Source: Mycobacterium sp.
GTDB taxonomy: Bacteria > Actinomycetota > Actinomycetes > Mycobacteriales > Mycobacteriaceae
Reading direction: 5' to 3'
Assembly: GCA_021732005.1 (NCBI GenBank)
Contig: JAKFVT010000029.1
Span: 1-64,000 of the forward strand
Length of the DNA: 64,000 nt
Shown here: positions 8,556 to 17,528 of the stretch, piece after piece
Position numbering within the stretch: position 1 is the stretch's first letter
Layout of the letters: the number at the start of each line of letters is the position of its first letter
Notes under the pieces: model-generated
What the model was told of the DNA's origin: nothing
Databases searched by the model: none
What the model saw: only the letters and a program-made list of their open reading frames with translations
Translations under genes and position numbers: made by a program

Positions 8556-8843
8556 TCAGCGGTCGGTGTCGGACTTGGTCAGCGCGCGGTCTGCCGTGTT
8601 GAGCAAACTGCGGTGAAACTTGTACTGGGCAGAGACGAGGTCATCGGCCAAATCCAGTGCAGCTTGCACGATCTTGTCACGCAGGGGCTGAACGGATTCG
8701 GGGATTGCATCGTCCACCGCATCGCGGAACTTCCGCAACGCCTGTCCGGCCGCGTGCTGTCCCGCTTTGGCCGACTCATGCAACTCTTCGGTGAGATCAG
8801 CGGCGGGCGAATCAACGGTGGCCTGTTTTCCGGTTTCGGTCAT
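8556..8843 (-). CDS. Small helical hypothetical protein, likely DosR-controlled
   Basis: 95 residues, soluble and almost entirely helical and charged (EELHESAKAGQHAAGQALRK; DKIVQAALDLADDLVSAQYKFHRSLL). I chose the ATG at 8843 because AAGGAG sits 8 nt upstream; the longer frame to 8882 lacks this. The pattern of amphipathic heptads is reminiscent of phasin-like granule proteins, but this is only a resemblance. A pair of DosR-like boxes lies 65 and 86 bp upstream, the best-formed pair in the window, and a WS/DGAT gene is close by; a lipid-inclusion or stress role would fit but is not shown. Confidence 0.8.
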   Translation of the reverse strand: MTETGKQATVDSPAADLTEELHESAKAGQHAAGQALRKFRDAVDDAIPESVQPLRDKIVQAALDLADDLVSAQYKFHRSLLNTADRALTKSDTDR

Positions 8844-8907
8844 GACACCAACTCCTTGCCTATTAGGACTGTGAGACAACACTATTGCGAGCCACCGGAG
8901 CCCGTAC

Positions 8908-8942
8908 CGGCCAAAAGTCCCCTGCCCCGGTGCAATAGTCCA
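8908..8942 (-). promoter_or_regulatory. Pair of DosR-like boxes, 21 bp apart
   Basis: Core 1 (8908-8921) reads CGGCCAAAAGTCCC on the plus strand, 11 of 14 matches to GGGACTWWAGTCCC. Core 2 (8929-8942) reads GGTGCAATAGTCCA, 10 of 14. The two start exactly 21 bp apart, two helical turns. The nearer core ends 64 nt before the ATG at 8843, the same distance as the strong box upstream of the USP-devR operon. The site also lies just beyond the 3' end of the deazaflavin reductase gene, so it most likely serves the 8843 gene. Confidence 0.7.
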
Positions 8943-8953
8943 CGATCGCTCGC

Positions 8954-9349
8954 CTACTTCACCGTGAGCTGGAGGAAGTCGTCGATACCGAATCGTTGGA
9001 AGGCCCGCCGCCGTCGCGGCGACAGGTTCGGTGCGGCCGAGGCCGCGTCGATGATCTCCGGAGCGACGGCGTCATAGGTCCGGCCGCCGGAGGTTATCGT
9101 TGCCCGGCCCGCCGCGAGCACGTTGCGCAGCCAGTCGACGCCCGTGCCGTAGGGCAGCGGAATGATGAATCCAGCCGCCACCGGATTGGCCACCACCGGG
9201 GTGACATAGCTCTTGCCGGTGATGCGTCCAGTATGTCGAATGGCGCTGGCATACCAGTGTTTACGGCCCGCAAGATGTAACATCGCCGGGTTCAGTACGT
9301 GCTTGTTGAACATGCGTACGCCGTCTCGGAGCGAGGGTTGTGGTGTCAC
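8954..9349 (-). CDS. Deazaflavin (F420)-dependent nitroreductase family protein
   Basis: 131 residues of the Ddn-like split beta-barrel family, which reduces substrates with F420H2 or binds related flavins. Family features: FNKHVLNPAMLHLAGRKHWYASAIRHTGRITGKSYVTPVV near the N-terminus (pattern split across residues 14-53) and the strand LPYGTGVDWLRNVLAAG around residues 65-81. The start is a GTG with GGGGAGG 6 nt upstream. It begins 18 nt after the WS/DGAT stop, so the two are cotranscribed. Substrate is unknown. Confidence 0.87.
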   Translation of the reverse strand: MTPQPSLRDGVRMFNKHVLNPAMLHLAGRKHWYASAIRHTGRITGKSYVTPVVANPVAAGFIIPLPYGTGVDWLRNVLAAGRATITSGGRTYDAVAPEIIDAASAAPNLSPRRRRAFQRFGIDDFLQLTVK

Positions 9350-9367
9350 GGGCGCCTCCCCGGAGTG

Positions 9368-10744
9368 CTAGCCGAGAGCTTTGGCCGCCGCGGACAACTG
9401 TGCGACCGCCTGCTCGATACCCCGTGCCAGCTCGTCGACGTCAGGAGCCGCGTCGTAGTCAGCGATGATGCCGAACACCAGACTGTCCGCATAACTGAGA
9501 ATGGCGATGCCGGTGCGAAGTTGGAGCGCAATGGGCGGAATCGGGAGCACACTGAGGACTTCTCGGCCCAAGATTCGTGATCGGTTTCGCGGCCCAGGGA
9601 CATTCGTGGCGACCGTGACGACTCCGCGTTGCGGCAATCGGGTCAGCGCCCGGACCGCCCAGGCGGTCACCGGGAACGGCAGCGAACTGATCGTCGAAAT
9701 GAAGGCACTGCCCGCTTGGCGCTGACCGCTGCCCTTGGCGCTCGTCAACCGGGCATGCACCTCGCGGAGCTGTTCGACCACATCGTCTTTCTCGACGGGA
9801 AGGCACGGAAGCATGATCGACACCCTGTTGTCGATCATCTCTCGCGCGTCGTTGGAGCGGATCGACACCGGCACCAACGTCCGCAACGAGTTTCGTCGTG
9901 GCTGTTCGCCCCGTCGAACCAGCGCTGCCCGGAAACTGTCGGTGATCGCGGTCAGCGCAACATCGTTCACGGTCACGCCGAATTCATGGCAGATCGCCGT
10001 CACCTCGTCGAGGCTCACCCGCGCAGCACTGTAGCCGCGCATCTTGCGAAGGGGACCGGCCAGCGACGAGGGGCTGGCCGGGCGTAGCAGGCCACCGGTG
10101 ATCTCGATGACGCCCTCGACAGCCAACGACGCCGCGTTCGTCACGCCGACCGCGGTCTGCCACATGCCCGATGCCCAATCCAGCGGATTCAGACTGACTC
10201 CTGCGAATCGACCACGGTGATCTGTCGAGTCCTTGGCGGCGCGAATCTCGGTAGCGAACGTTTCGCCTTCCCCGTCGTCACTGAGCCCGGCGAACAGATG
10301 CATGGTCGCGATGCCGTCTGCGATGCAGTGGTGGATCTTCATCAACACTGCCCACCGGCCGTCGGCCAAGCCCTCGATGATCCAGCACTCCCAGAGCGGG
10401 CGGTCGCGATCCAGGCGTCGCTCCATCACGTCGGCGGCGAACCGGTACAGAGTCTGGTCGTCCCCGGGATGGGGCAGCGCCGCGCGGTGAATGTGATGGG
10501 AGAGATCGAAATTGGGGTCTTCCACCCATTCCGGGGGCTCGAGGTCGAGAAAGTGCGTATGCACGATCTGCGTGAACCGAGGAACGCTGAGAATCCGTTC
10601 GGCGACACTGTCCGCCAGGGACGCGAAATCCGGCATGGGTCCTTCGATGACCGAGATCCCGCCGACTGCCAAGCTCACATGCCGATCTGAGTCCTCGGCC
10701 TCGAGGAATCCGGCATCCAAGGTGGTCAGTTGTTCCACCACCAT
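9368..10744 (-). CDS. WS/DGAT wax ester synthase / diacylglycerol acyltransferase
   Basis: 458 residues from ATG 10744. The acyltransferase active-site motif HHxxxDG is intact as HHCIADG (H138, H139, D143), and the C-terminal PLF/NVPGP-type motif is present as TNVPGPRNR. Enzymes of this family make triacylglycerol or wax esters from acyl-CoA; in M. tuberculosis tgs1 (Rv3130c) is a DosR-induced member. The gene is in an operon with the deazaflavin reductase and diverges from the KAS III pair. A longer frame to 10804 exists, but the family homology (EQLTTLDAGFL) begins just after 10744. Confidence 0.93.
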   Translation of the reverse strand: MVVEQLTTLDAGFLEAEDSDRHVSLAVGGISVIEGPMPDFASLADSVAERILSVPRFTQIVHTHFLDLEPPEWVEDPNFDLSHHIHRAALPHPGDDQTLYRFAADVMERRLDRDRPLWECWIIEGLADGRWAVLMKIHHCIADGIATMHLFAGLSDDGEGETFATEIRAAKDSTDHRGRFAGVSLNPLDWASGMWQTAVGVTNAASLAVEGVIEITGGLLRPASPSSLAGPLRKMRGYSAARVSLDEVTAICHEFGVTVNDVALTAITDSFRAALVRRGEQPRRNSLRTLVPVSIRSNDAREMIDNRVSIMLPCLPVEKDDVVEQLREVHARLTSAKGSGQRQAGSAFISTISSLPFPVTAWAVRALTRLPQRGVVTVATNVPGPRNRSRILGREVLSVLPIPPIALQLRTGIAILSYADSLVFGIIADYDAAPDVDELARGIEQAVAQLSAAAKALG

Positions 10745-10774
10745 CACAATCCGCCCACCACTGCGGACCGGCAA

Positions 10775-10830
10775 GAGCACAAGGTCCCGGCCGTCGATGC
10801 CCAATGATCCCTATCAGGTCCCTACGACCC
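10775..10830. promoter_or_regulatory. Weak DosR-like sites in the WS/DGAT - KAS III divergent promoter
   Basis: Two motifs with 9 of 14 matches to GGGACTWWAGTCCC: GAGCACAAGGTCCC (10775-10788) and GGTCCCTACGACCC (10817-10830). Their starts are 42 bp apart, twice the 21-bp spacing seen elsewhere. Each is weak alone; phasing and gene context are the only support. Confidence 0.3.
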
Positions 10831-10846
10831 GACTCACTATGGATCA

Positions 10847-11953
10847 ATGACGCGCAAGCGGTGGCTGATGATGGAACCGTCGGAAGACAGTGACACAGCG
10901 CCGTTTCACACCCGGCTGGCCGCTGCAGGCAGACACCTGCCCACCACCCACCTCACGACCGACGAGTTGATGTCGACCACGCGCCACCAGACGCACATCG
11001 ATCTTGAACGGCTGACCGGGATCCGTGAGCGCCGCGTGTCAGTGGGCGACGAGGACTCCTACACGCTCGCCGCCGCGGCGGCACTGGATTGCCTGGCCAA
11101 GGCCCGGCGGCCGGCCGAGTCGATCGACGCCGTCATCAGCTGCAGCATCACCAAGTTTCGCGACGGCCTCACCCAGTGGCTGGAGCCGACCATGAGCAGT
11201 GCGGTGGCGGCGAGGATCGGCGCCCGGACGGCGATGACCTTCGACGTCTCCAATGCCTGCGCGGGAATGCTCACCGGAGTCACGATCGCGAACAACTGGA
11301 TCAGACAGGGCATCATCGAGCGGGCACTGGTGGTCAGCGGTGAGTACATCTCGCAGCTCGGCCAAAATGCGGCTCGTCACATCCGGTCGATCATGAGCAA
11401 GGAGTTGGCGTGCCTGACGCTCGGCGACGCCGGCGCGGCGCTTCTGCTGGAGCGTGCGCCGGCCGGTTCGGCCGGCATCACCCTGGCCGGCTTCACCACC
11501 GTGGCCGACTACAGCCGACTGTGTCTGGCGTATCCGAAGGGGTCCGATCCCGGCGGGCGCATGTTCACCGATGCACGCGGCATCCATCGGGCCGCGATGT
11601 CGGACACCCCACTGCTGTTGCACGAGGTGCTCGATACGGTCGGCATCTCGATACACGACATCGATCACGTGATCACCCACCAGACGTCGGCCCGCGCGAT
11701 ACGCAAGGGGATGGCCAAGATCGCCGACGACTTCGGTGACAATCCACGACACGACGCCGTGATCACCGTCGACCGATACGGCAACACCGCATCGACCACC
11801 CACACCGTCGCACTCGTCGAGGAACTCGAAGCGAATCGCATTCGCCCCGGCGAGACCATAGCGCTGATCGCGCTGGCGTCCGGACTGGAAATCGGCGTGG
11901 TCATGCTGACCCTGGACGACGAGATGGTGGATCACTATGGGCACCGTGATTGA
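10847..11953 (+). CDS. 3-oxoacyl-ACP synthase III-like enzyme (catalytic subunit)
   Basis: 368 residues of the thiolase fold, FabH-like. The catalytic triad is complete: C138 in SNACAGML, H278 in VITHQTSA and N313 in YGNTAST. It should condense an acyl thioester with a malonyl or acyl partner, or transfer an acyl group. It is larger than housekeeping FabH and sits in a dormancy island next to a WS/DGAT gene, which suggests a specialised lipid or signal product (inference). Met at 10847, 10868 and 10871 are all possible starts. It overlaps the next gene by 17 nt, and that gene encodes a degenerate partner. Confidence 0.87.
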   Translation: MTRKRWLMMEPSEDSDTAPFHTRLAAAGRHLPTTHLTTDELMSTTRHQTHIDLERLTGIRERRVSVGDEDSYTLAAAAALDCLAKARRPAESIDAVISCSITKFRDGLTQWLEPTMSSAVAARIGARTAMTFDVSNACAGMLTGVTIANNWIRQGIIERALVVSGEYISQLGQNAARHIRSIMSKELACLTLGDAGAALLLERAPAGSAGITLAGFTTVADYSRLCLAYPKGSDPGGRMFTDARGIHRAAMSDTPLLLHEVLDTVGISIHDIDHVITHQTSARAIRKGMAKIADDFGDNPRHDAVITVDRYGNTASTTHTVALVEELEANRIRPGETIALIALASGLEIGVVMLTLDDEMVDHYGHRD

Positions 11954-12812
11954 ACAGGTCGCCGTGGGCAGGAGCCGGTGGCGTCACCGGCACAGCGCCC
12001 TGCACCTCGCGGTGAGCACCGCGCAGGATTGTCTGCGGATGGCGCGCCGAGAACCGCACGACGTCGACCTTCTGATCAACGCGGGAATCTACCGTGACCG
12101 AAATCTGGGCGAGCCGGCGCTCGCGGCGTTGATCCAGGAGGATGTCGGCGCCAATCCCGAAGATCCGCATACGGGCACGCATGGCACGTTCTCCTTCGAC
12201 GTCGCCAATGGCACGTGCGGTGTCCTCACCGCGTTGCAGATCGTCGACGGTTTCCTCACGTCGAGGACCATCGACTGCGCGATGGTTGTGGCCAGCGACG
12301 CCGATCCTGGCCATGGCATGAGCGAACACTTCCCGTTCTCCCCCACCGGCGCGGCACTGCTGTGCAGCCGGACCGACGACGATGACGGAATCGAACAGGT
12401 GCACTGGGCGAGCATCCCCGACCGTGGCGAAACATTCAGTGCCACAGTGGGCCTCGTCGACCACAAGAACGTTCTGCGCTTTCGGCACTCCACTGCACGC
12501 GACGAACGCTTCGCCGCTGCTGCCGCCGACGCCGCCGCGCGCTGCCTACGTGCGTCCGAACGCACCATCGCCGACGTCGACGCGATCGTCGCCGCACCGG
12601 CGTGGCCGGGATACCGCGCGGCGCTGGCCACCATGCTGGGGGTGCCGGCTCAGCGCATCATCGTCGCCGACGACGACGCCATGCATACCGCGTCGCTGGC
12701 GGCGGCTCTCGATCGCGCAACCCACGAGCTTGACGGCGGCAGCCTGGCCATCCTGATCGCGGCAGGCGCCGGAATCACTGCCGGCGCAGCCCTTTACCGC
12801 ATACCGCAGTGA
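11937..12812 (+). CDS. Degenerate KAS III-like partner protein
   Basis: 291 residues with the same thiolase fold as the preceding gene but shorter. The nucleophile region is retained (DVANGTCGVLTAL, C94). The segment expected to hold the catalytic His reads VAAPAWPGYR and the one expected to hold the Asn reads DDAMHTASL, so both appear to be lost. The tight 17-nt overlap with the complete synthase suggests a heterodimer, in which this subunit has a structural or accessory role, as in PqsB/PqsC-type pairs (analogy, not homology proof). A terminator-like hairpin directly follows the stop. Confidence 0.75.
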   Translation: MGTVIEQVAVGRSRWRHRHSALHLAVSTAQDCLRMARREPHDVDLLINAGIYRDRNLGEPALAALIQEDVGANPEDPHTGTHGTFSFDVANGTCGVLTALQIVDGFLTSRTIDCAMVVASDADPGHGMSEHFPFSPTGAALLCSRTDDDDGIEQVHWASIPDRGETFSATVGLVDHKNVLRFRHSTARDERFAAAAADAAARCLRASERTIADVDAIVAAPAWPGYRAALATMLGVPAQRIIVADDDAMHTASLAAALDRATHELDGGSLAILIAAGAGITAGAALYRIPQ

Positions 12813-12835
12813 GGGGTGGCCCCGGATCACCCCTC
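12811..12835 (+). terminator. Hairpin after the KAS III pair
   Basis: A perfect 8-bp stem, GAGGGGTG (12811-12818) and CACCCCTC (12828-12835), with a 9-nt loop. It starts at the stop codon of the second KAS III-like gene. No T-run follows, which is common for mycobacterial terminators. Confidence 0.65.
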
Positions 12836-13012
12836 GGTCTCCGGGACCGCCCGTGCTTCCACATGACCGACTCGACCGGTACGTGCCGAGACCCTCAGGA
12901 TGCCGTGCGCACCAGCGAGCCGCACCAGAATTCGGAGGGATTGTGCGTAACGTCGTCCACCGATCACTCGGCCGTCACCGAGCCGTCACCCGCCGCCGCG
13001 GAACCACGAGCG

Positions 13013-13047
13013 AGGACCTTTGACGCTCAACTGAGGACCCAAGACCA
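13013..13047 (+). promoter_or_regulatory. Pair of DosR-like boxes upstream of the hydrogenase operon
   Basis: AGGACCTTTGACGC (13013-13026) and AGGACCCAAGACCA (13034-13047) each match 9 of 14 core positions and start exactly 21 bp apart. The second ends 36 nt before the ATG at 13084. The rest of the 271-bp gap after 12812 shows nothing else I can name. DosR control of a group 3 hydrogenase is established in M. smegmatis, which supports the reading. Confidence 0.5.
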
Positions 13048-13083
13048 TGCGCCCGGCCGCCGTCGGGCGCGCACGATTACCCC

Positions 13084-14178
13084 ATGACCAACGCGGTGAT
13101 CGACGCCGCCGGGTTGACCGAACTCGTATCCGCGTTGATCGACCGCGGCTACCGGGTGGTCGGCCCCACCGTGTCGGAGAACGCGATCGTGCTGGCCGAG
13201 CTGACCTCGGCCGGCGAGCTACCCGTGGGCTGGGGCGTCGACGTCGCACCCGGGAGTTATCGGCTGCGCCGCCGCGACGACGACGCCGCCTTCGGCCATT
13301 CGGCGGGGCCACAGTCGTGGAAGCAGTTCCTGCACCCGCCGCGGCAGCAATTGTGGTCGTCCGATGGCACCGAACCCGAGGATCCAGCACCTTATGCCTT
13401 CCTCGGGGTTCGGGCCTGCGATCTCGCGGCGATCGCGATGCTCAAAGGAGTGTTGGGCAAGGGCAGCCACCCGGACGAGGGATTCGTGGGACGGCTCGGA
13501 CGGGTCTTCGTGGTGGCCGTCAACTGCACTGAACCCGGCGGCCTCTGCTTTTGCGCATCGATGGGGACAGGACCCGAGGTGGGGCCGGGCTATGACCTCG
13601 CACTCACCGAACGCGTCGACGACGACGGCCGTCGCTACCTCGTCGACGTCGGCAGTGACGACGGCGCGGAGATCCTGGCGGCGCTCCCCCACCGGGACGC
13701 CGCACCGGATGAGATCGATTCGGCCAGAGGCGAAGTCGCAGAGGCGGCGCACCGCATGGGCCGGCAGATGCCCGAGACAGATATACGTGACCTTCTGATC
13801 GCCTCTCGAGAGTCCCCGCACTGGGACGAGGTCGCCAGTCGGTGTCTGACCTGTGGCAATTGCACCATGGCGTGTCCCACCTGCTTCTGCACCAGCGTCA
13901 CGGACACCACCGACCTCACCGGGGAGCATGCCGAACGCTGGATGAGCTGGGCGTCGTGCTTCGAGTTCGACTTCACGTTCGTCCACGAGGGCAGCGTGCG
14001 CCAATCCGGACCGTCGCGATATCGGCATTGGATCTCACACAAACTGGGGACCTGGCATGACCAGTTCGGCAGCAGCGGCTGCGTGGGCTGCGGGCGGTGC
14101 ATCGCCTGGTGTCCGACGGGAATCGACATCACCGAAGAAATGCACACCCTGGCCCAGGAGCGCGATGGCGACGACTGA
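13084..14178 (+). CDS. Group 3b NiFe hydrogenase beta subunit (4Fe-4S)
   Basis: 364 residues. An iron-sulfur electron-transfer subunit like the beta subunit of sulfhydrogenase and the A subunit of anaerobic sulfite reductase. Two ferredoxin-type motifs are near the C-terminus: CLTCGNCTMACP and CVGCGRCIAWCP, with an extra Cys-rich stretch CFCTS between them. It passes electrons between the catalytic dimer and the flavin subunit. First gene of a five-gene operon whose members overlap or abut; it overlaps the gamma gene by 14 nt. Cytoplasmic, with no signal peptide. Confidence 0.93.
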   Translation: MTNAVIDAAGLTELVSALIDRGYRVVGPTVSENAIVLAELTSAGELPVGWGVDVAPGSYRLRRRDDDAAFGHSAGPQSWKQFLHPPRQQLWSSDGTEPEDPAPYAFLGVRACDLAAIAMLKGVLGKGSHPDEGFVGRLGRVFVVAVNCTEPGGLCFCASMGTGPEVGPGYDLALTERVDDDGRRYLVDVGSDDGAEILAALPHRDAAPDEIDSARGEVAEAAHRMGRQMPETDIRDLLIASRESPHWDEVASRCLTCGNCTMACPTCFCTSVTDTTDLTGEHAERWMSWASCFEFDFTFVHEGSVRQSGPSRYRHWISHKLGTWHDQFGSSGCVGCGRCIAWCPTGIDITEEMHTLAQERDGDD

Positions 14179-15025
14179 CACGGCAGCGTTCCCCACATCG
14201 CCGTGCGCGATGAGCCCGGTCCCGTACCGCGTGCGCCGCCGGGTATCCGAGAACCGCGATTCATCGACGGTGGAGCTGGAACCGGTGGGCAGGTCGGTGC
14301 CCGCGCCGCTGCCGGGCCAATTCATGATGATGTACGCGTTCGGGATCGGCGAGATCGCCATCTCCGTCAGCGGACTCACCACCGACACTGACGCCACCAT
14401 CACCCATACGATCCGGTCGGTGGGCGCGGTGAGCCGCGCGCTGCACGACGCGCAGCCCGGCGCGGTGATCGGGATCCGCGGTCCGTTCGGCACGGATTGG
14501 GGCCTGCGGGCCGCGGCCGGACGCGACGTGGTCATCGTGGCCGGCGGCGTTGGCCTGGCCCCGCTGCGCCCCGTCGTGCTCGGCATCCTTGCCGACCGCG
14601 ACGCCTACGGCGCGGTCACCCTGATCGCGGGCGCCCGGTCCCGCGACGACTTCTTGTACGGTGGCGAGCTGCTGCGGTGGGCGGACAGCGGCACCATCGA
14701 TGTGCATCTGACTGTCGACGTGCCGGTGCAGGGGTGGTCGGGTGAGATCGGGTTCGTCACCGAACCGCTGCGCAGATTGCCGTTGCGGGCCTCGAACACC
14801 ACCGCCTTCCTCTGCGGCCCCGAAGTTATGATGCACAACTGCGCCACCGAGCTGATACGAAAAGGACTGCTCGCCAGCACTATCCGCGTCTCGCTCGAGC
14901 GCAACATGCAGTGCGGAATCGGCTGGTGTGGCCACTGCCAATTGGGCCCGTTGCTGTTGTGCCGGGACGGACCGGTCGTCGGCTATGACATCGCCGAGCC
15001 CCTACTCGCGGTCAAGGAGTTGTAG
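14165..15025 (+). CDS. Group 3b NiFe hydrogenase gamma subunit (FAD/NAD(P)-binding)
   Basis: 286 residues from the ATG at 14165, which lies inside the end of the beta gene. It is a ferredoxin-NADP reductase-like module: a FAD-binding barrel, then the nucleotide-binding start [17 protein letters not shown], then a C-terminal 2Fe-2S site with cysteines in [14 protein letters not shown] and LLLC, like dihydroorotate dehydrogenase electron-transfer subunits. It couples H2 chemistry to NAD(P). The open frame extends upstream to 14057 but that part is antisense-like shadow of the beta gene. Confidence 0.92.
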   Translation: MATTDTAAFPTSPCAMSPVPYRVRRRVSENRDSSTVELEPVGRSVPAPLPGQFMMMYAFGIGEIAISVSGLTTDTDATITHTIRSVGAVSRALHDAQPGAVIGIRGPFGTDWGLRAAAGRDVVIVAGGVGLAPLRPVVLGILADRDAYGAVTLIAGARSRDDFLYGGELLRWADSGTIDVHLTVDVPVQGWSGEIGFVTEPLRRLPLRASNTTAFLCGPEVMMHNCATELIRKGLLASTIRVSLERNMQCGIGWCGHCQLGPLLLCRDGPVVGYDIAEPLLAVKEL

Positions 15026-15787
15026 ATGAGCGGGCCTCCCTCCCTGGCGGTGTGGAAGTTCGCTTCCTGCGACGGCTGCCAGCTGACGTTGCTGGACTGC
15101 GAGGACGAGCTCCTCACCCTCGCCGGGCAGGTGCGCATCGCCACCTTCCTGGAAGCCTCCAGTGAGATCGTCCCAGGGCCCTACGACGTGTCACTCGTCG
15201 AAGGGTCTATCACCACCGCCGCAGACGAGCGACGTATCAGGGAGATTCGCGATCAGTCCCGGATCCTTGTCACGATCGGTGCCTGCGCCACCGCAGGCGG
15301 CATCCAGGCGCTGCGCAACTTCGCCGACATCGACGAATTCGCCTCGGTCGTCTACGCAAAGCCCGAGTACGTCGACACGCTCGCGACATCCACGCCGGCA
15401 TCGGCGCACGTGCAGGTCGACTACCAATTGCAGGGCTGCCCGATAGACCGCAATCAGCTCCTCGACACGCTTGCAGCGCTGCTGGTGGGACGCACACCGC
15501 GGTTGCCGGCCAAGACGGTGTGCACCGAATGCAAACTGCGGGGGGTCACGTGTATCGCAGTGGCCGAGGGCATTCCATGCCTCGGCCCCGTGACCCATGC
15601 CGGCTGCGGCGCGTTGTGCCCGGCGCATCACCGCGGCTGCTACGGCTGTTTCGGGCCCGCCGCGACACCCAACACCGCGGCCCTGATCCCGCTGCTGAAC
15701 CGTGACGGAATGTCGGAAGCAGGCGTGGAGCGCGTCTTTTCGACATTCAACGTCACCCGATTCGCCGCCGAACGGAATGACGGATGA
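15026..15787 (+). CDS. NiFe hydrogenase small (delta) subunit
   Basis: 253 residues. Proximal-cluster motif [16 protein letters not shown] (C15, C18) at the N-terminus; GACATAGG and the C-terminal cysteines ([40 protein letters not shown]) ligate further Fe-S clusters. No twin-arginine signal, so it is cytoplasmic, as expected for group 3. Start has AAGGAG just upstream and abuts the gamma stop. It overlaps the large-subunit gene by 4 nt (ATGA). Confidence 0.94.
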   Translation: MSGPPSLAVWKFASCDGCQLTLLDCEDELLTLAGQVRIATFLEASSEIVPGPYDVSLVEGSITTAADERRIREIRDQSRILVTIGACATAGGIQALRNFADIDEFASVVYAKPEYVDTLATSTPASAHVQVDYQLQGCPIDRNQLLDTLAALLVGRTPRLPAKTVCTECKLRGVTCIAVAEGIPCLGPVTHAGCGALCPAHHRGCYGCFGPAATPNTAALIPLLNRDGMSEAGVERVFSTFNVTRFAAERNDG

Positions 15788-17076
15788 CTTCTGAGACACG
15801 CACCCTGTCCGTGGGCGCCTTGACCCGTGTCGAAGGCGAAGGCGCACTGCATGTCACGTTGGTCGACGGCGCCGTGGACAGCGTCGAGCTGAACATCTAC
15901 GAGGCGCCGCGCTTCTTCGAAGCCTTCCTGCGCGGCCGGGCATACTCCGAGCCGCCGGACCTCACCGCACGGGTATGCGGCATCTGCCCGGTCGCCTATC
16001 AGGTGAGCGCGTGCAACGCTATCGAAAACGCCTGCGGGATAACGATCGATCCCGAACTCGCCGCCCTGCGCCGGCTGATGTACTGCGGCGAATGGATACA
16101 CAGCCATGCCTTGCACATCTTTCTGCTGCACGCCCCCGATTTCTTGGGATACCCGGACGCCATCAGCATGGCCAAGGATCATCCCGACCTCGTCAATCGC
16201 GGTCTGGCGATCAAGAAGACCGGCAACCGGCTGATGGAAGTGGTCGGCGGCCGAGCCATTCACCCCATCAACGTCCGGTTGGGCGGCTTCTATTCGGTCC
16301 CCCGCGCGCGCGACCTCGAACCACTGACCGAGATGCTGCGGCGCTCGCTCGACGACGCCCTGGACACCGTGCGGTCGCTCGCCGACCTCGAGTTTCCCGA
16401 CGTCGAGTTCGACCACGAATTTCTTTCGCTGTCCGACGGTGACCGATATCCCATCGAGAACGGCATCATCACGCGCAGCGACGGACCGTCGTTCGACGTT
16501 GCCGACTTCAGTGCCCACGTCGTCGAGGCGCAGGTCAAGCATTCCACCGCGCTGCAAGCCACGCTGGACGGCAACCGGTACCTGACCGGTCCGCTGGCAC
16601 GGTATTCGCTCAACTCGGCGGCGTTGTCGCCGGTCGCCCGCGAGGCCGCCGCCGCCGCAGGGCTGGGCCCGGTGTGCCGAAACCCGTTTCGCAGCATCGT
16701 GGTTCGCGCCGTCGAGGTGGTCTACGCCATCGAAGAGTCACTGCGGATCATCGCCGGATACGAGCGCCCGCCGAGACCGTTTGTCGACGTGCCGGTGCGC
16801 GCGGGCATTGGGCACGGGGTCAGCGAGGCCCCGCGAGGGCTGCTGTACCACCGCTATGAGATCGGCGGTGACGGACTCGTCCGCGCGGCGACACTGGTGC
16901 CGCCCACCTCGCAGAACCAGGGTGCCATCGAGCACGAAATGGCCGAACTCGTGGCCGCGAACCTGTCACTGGACGACGCCTCATTGACGTCGTTGTGCGA
17001 GAGGTCCATTCGCAATCATGACCCGTGTATCTCGTGTTCGGCACACTTCCTCACCCTGAACATCCACCGGACATGA
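15784..17076 (+). CDS. NiFe hydrogenase large (alpha) catalytic subunit
   Basis: 430 residues. The four Ni-Fe ligands are present: C65 and C68 in [10 protein letters not shown], and C415 and C418 in DPCISCSAH. The CGICPVAY form is characteristic of group 3b bidirectional NADP-linked hydrogenases. After H421 only a nine-residue tail remains, which would be the peptide removed by the maturation protease encoded next. In actinobacteria such enzymes consume or evolve H2 to balance redox under hypoxia. Overlaps flanking genes by 4 nt on both sides, so expression is stoichiometric and coupled. Confidence 0.95.
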   Translation: MTSETRTLSVGALTRVEGEGALHVTLVDGAVDSVELNIYEAPRFFEAFLRGRAYSEPPDLTARVCGICPVAYQVSACNAIENACGITIDPELAALRRLMYCGEWIHSHALHIFLLHAPDFLGYPDAISMAKDHPDLVNRGLAIKKTGNRLMEVVGGRAIHPINVRLGGFYSVPRARDLEPLTEMLRRSLDDALDTVRSLADLEFPDVEFDHEFLSLSDGDRYPIENGIITRSDGPSFDVADFSAHVVEAQVKHSTALQATLDGNRYLTGPLARYSLNSAALSPVAREAAAAAGLGPVCRNPFRSIVVRAVEVVYAIEESLRIIAGYERPPRPFVDVPVRAGIGHGVSEAPRGLLYHRYEIGGDGLVRAATLVPPTSQNQGAIEHEMAELVAANLSLDDASLTSLCERSIRNHDPCISCSAHFLTLNIHRT

Positions 17077-17528
17077 CGGGCAGCGCTCTCGTCATCGGCA
17101 TCGGCAACGACTTTCGGACCGACGACGGGGTCGGACTCGCGGTCGCGGCCGAAGTCGCCAGGCGACGTCCGCCGGGCGTCGAGGTGCTCTCGGCGCTGTC
17201 GGATCCCGGACAGATCCTCGACGCCTGGGCCGACATCCCACTGGTCGTCGTCGTCGACGCGGCCGGCGGCCCCGGCGTGGTCGCCGGAAGGATTCGGCAC
17301 TGGATCCCCGGCGACAACCACCAACCCACAGTGGTGAGCTCGCATTCGCTTGGGCTGCCGGACATTTACGCGCTGGGCCAGGCGCTTGGCCGAGTCCCTC
17401 GGCGGTTGGTGGTGCTCACCGTCGAGATCGAGGACGTCAGTCACGGTGTCGGGCTCTCGCCACCCGTCGCCGACGCTGTGCCGGCGGCCGTCGAGGCCGT
17501 TCTCGCCGAGGTCGGTCGTCAACCCTGA
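17073..17528 (+). CDS. Hydrogenase maturation protease (HycI/HybD family)
   Basis: 151 residues from the ATG at 17073, which overlaps the large-subunit stop. The family start GSALVIGIGNDFRTDDGVG holds the metal-binding Asp/Glu region, and VVVDAAGG plus SSHSLGLPDIYALG contain the second ligand and the conserved His. It should cleave the C-terminal tail of the alpha subunit after Ni insertion. No hyp cofactor-assembly genes are in the window, so these must lie elsewhere. Ends in a 10-nt convergent overlap with the Rv2629-like gene. Confidence 0.92.
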   Translation: MTGSALVIGIGNDFRTDDGVGLAVAAEVARRRPPGVEVLSALSDPGQILDAWADIPLVVVVDAAGGPGVVAGRIRHWIPGDNHQPTVVSSHSLGLPDIYALGQALGRVPRRLVVLTVEIEDVSHGVGLSPPVADAVPAAVEAVLAEVGRQP

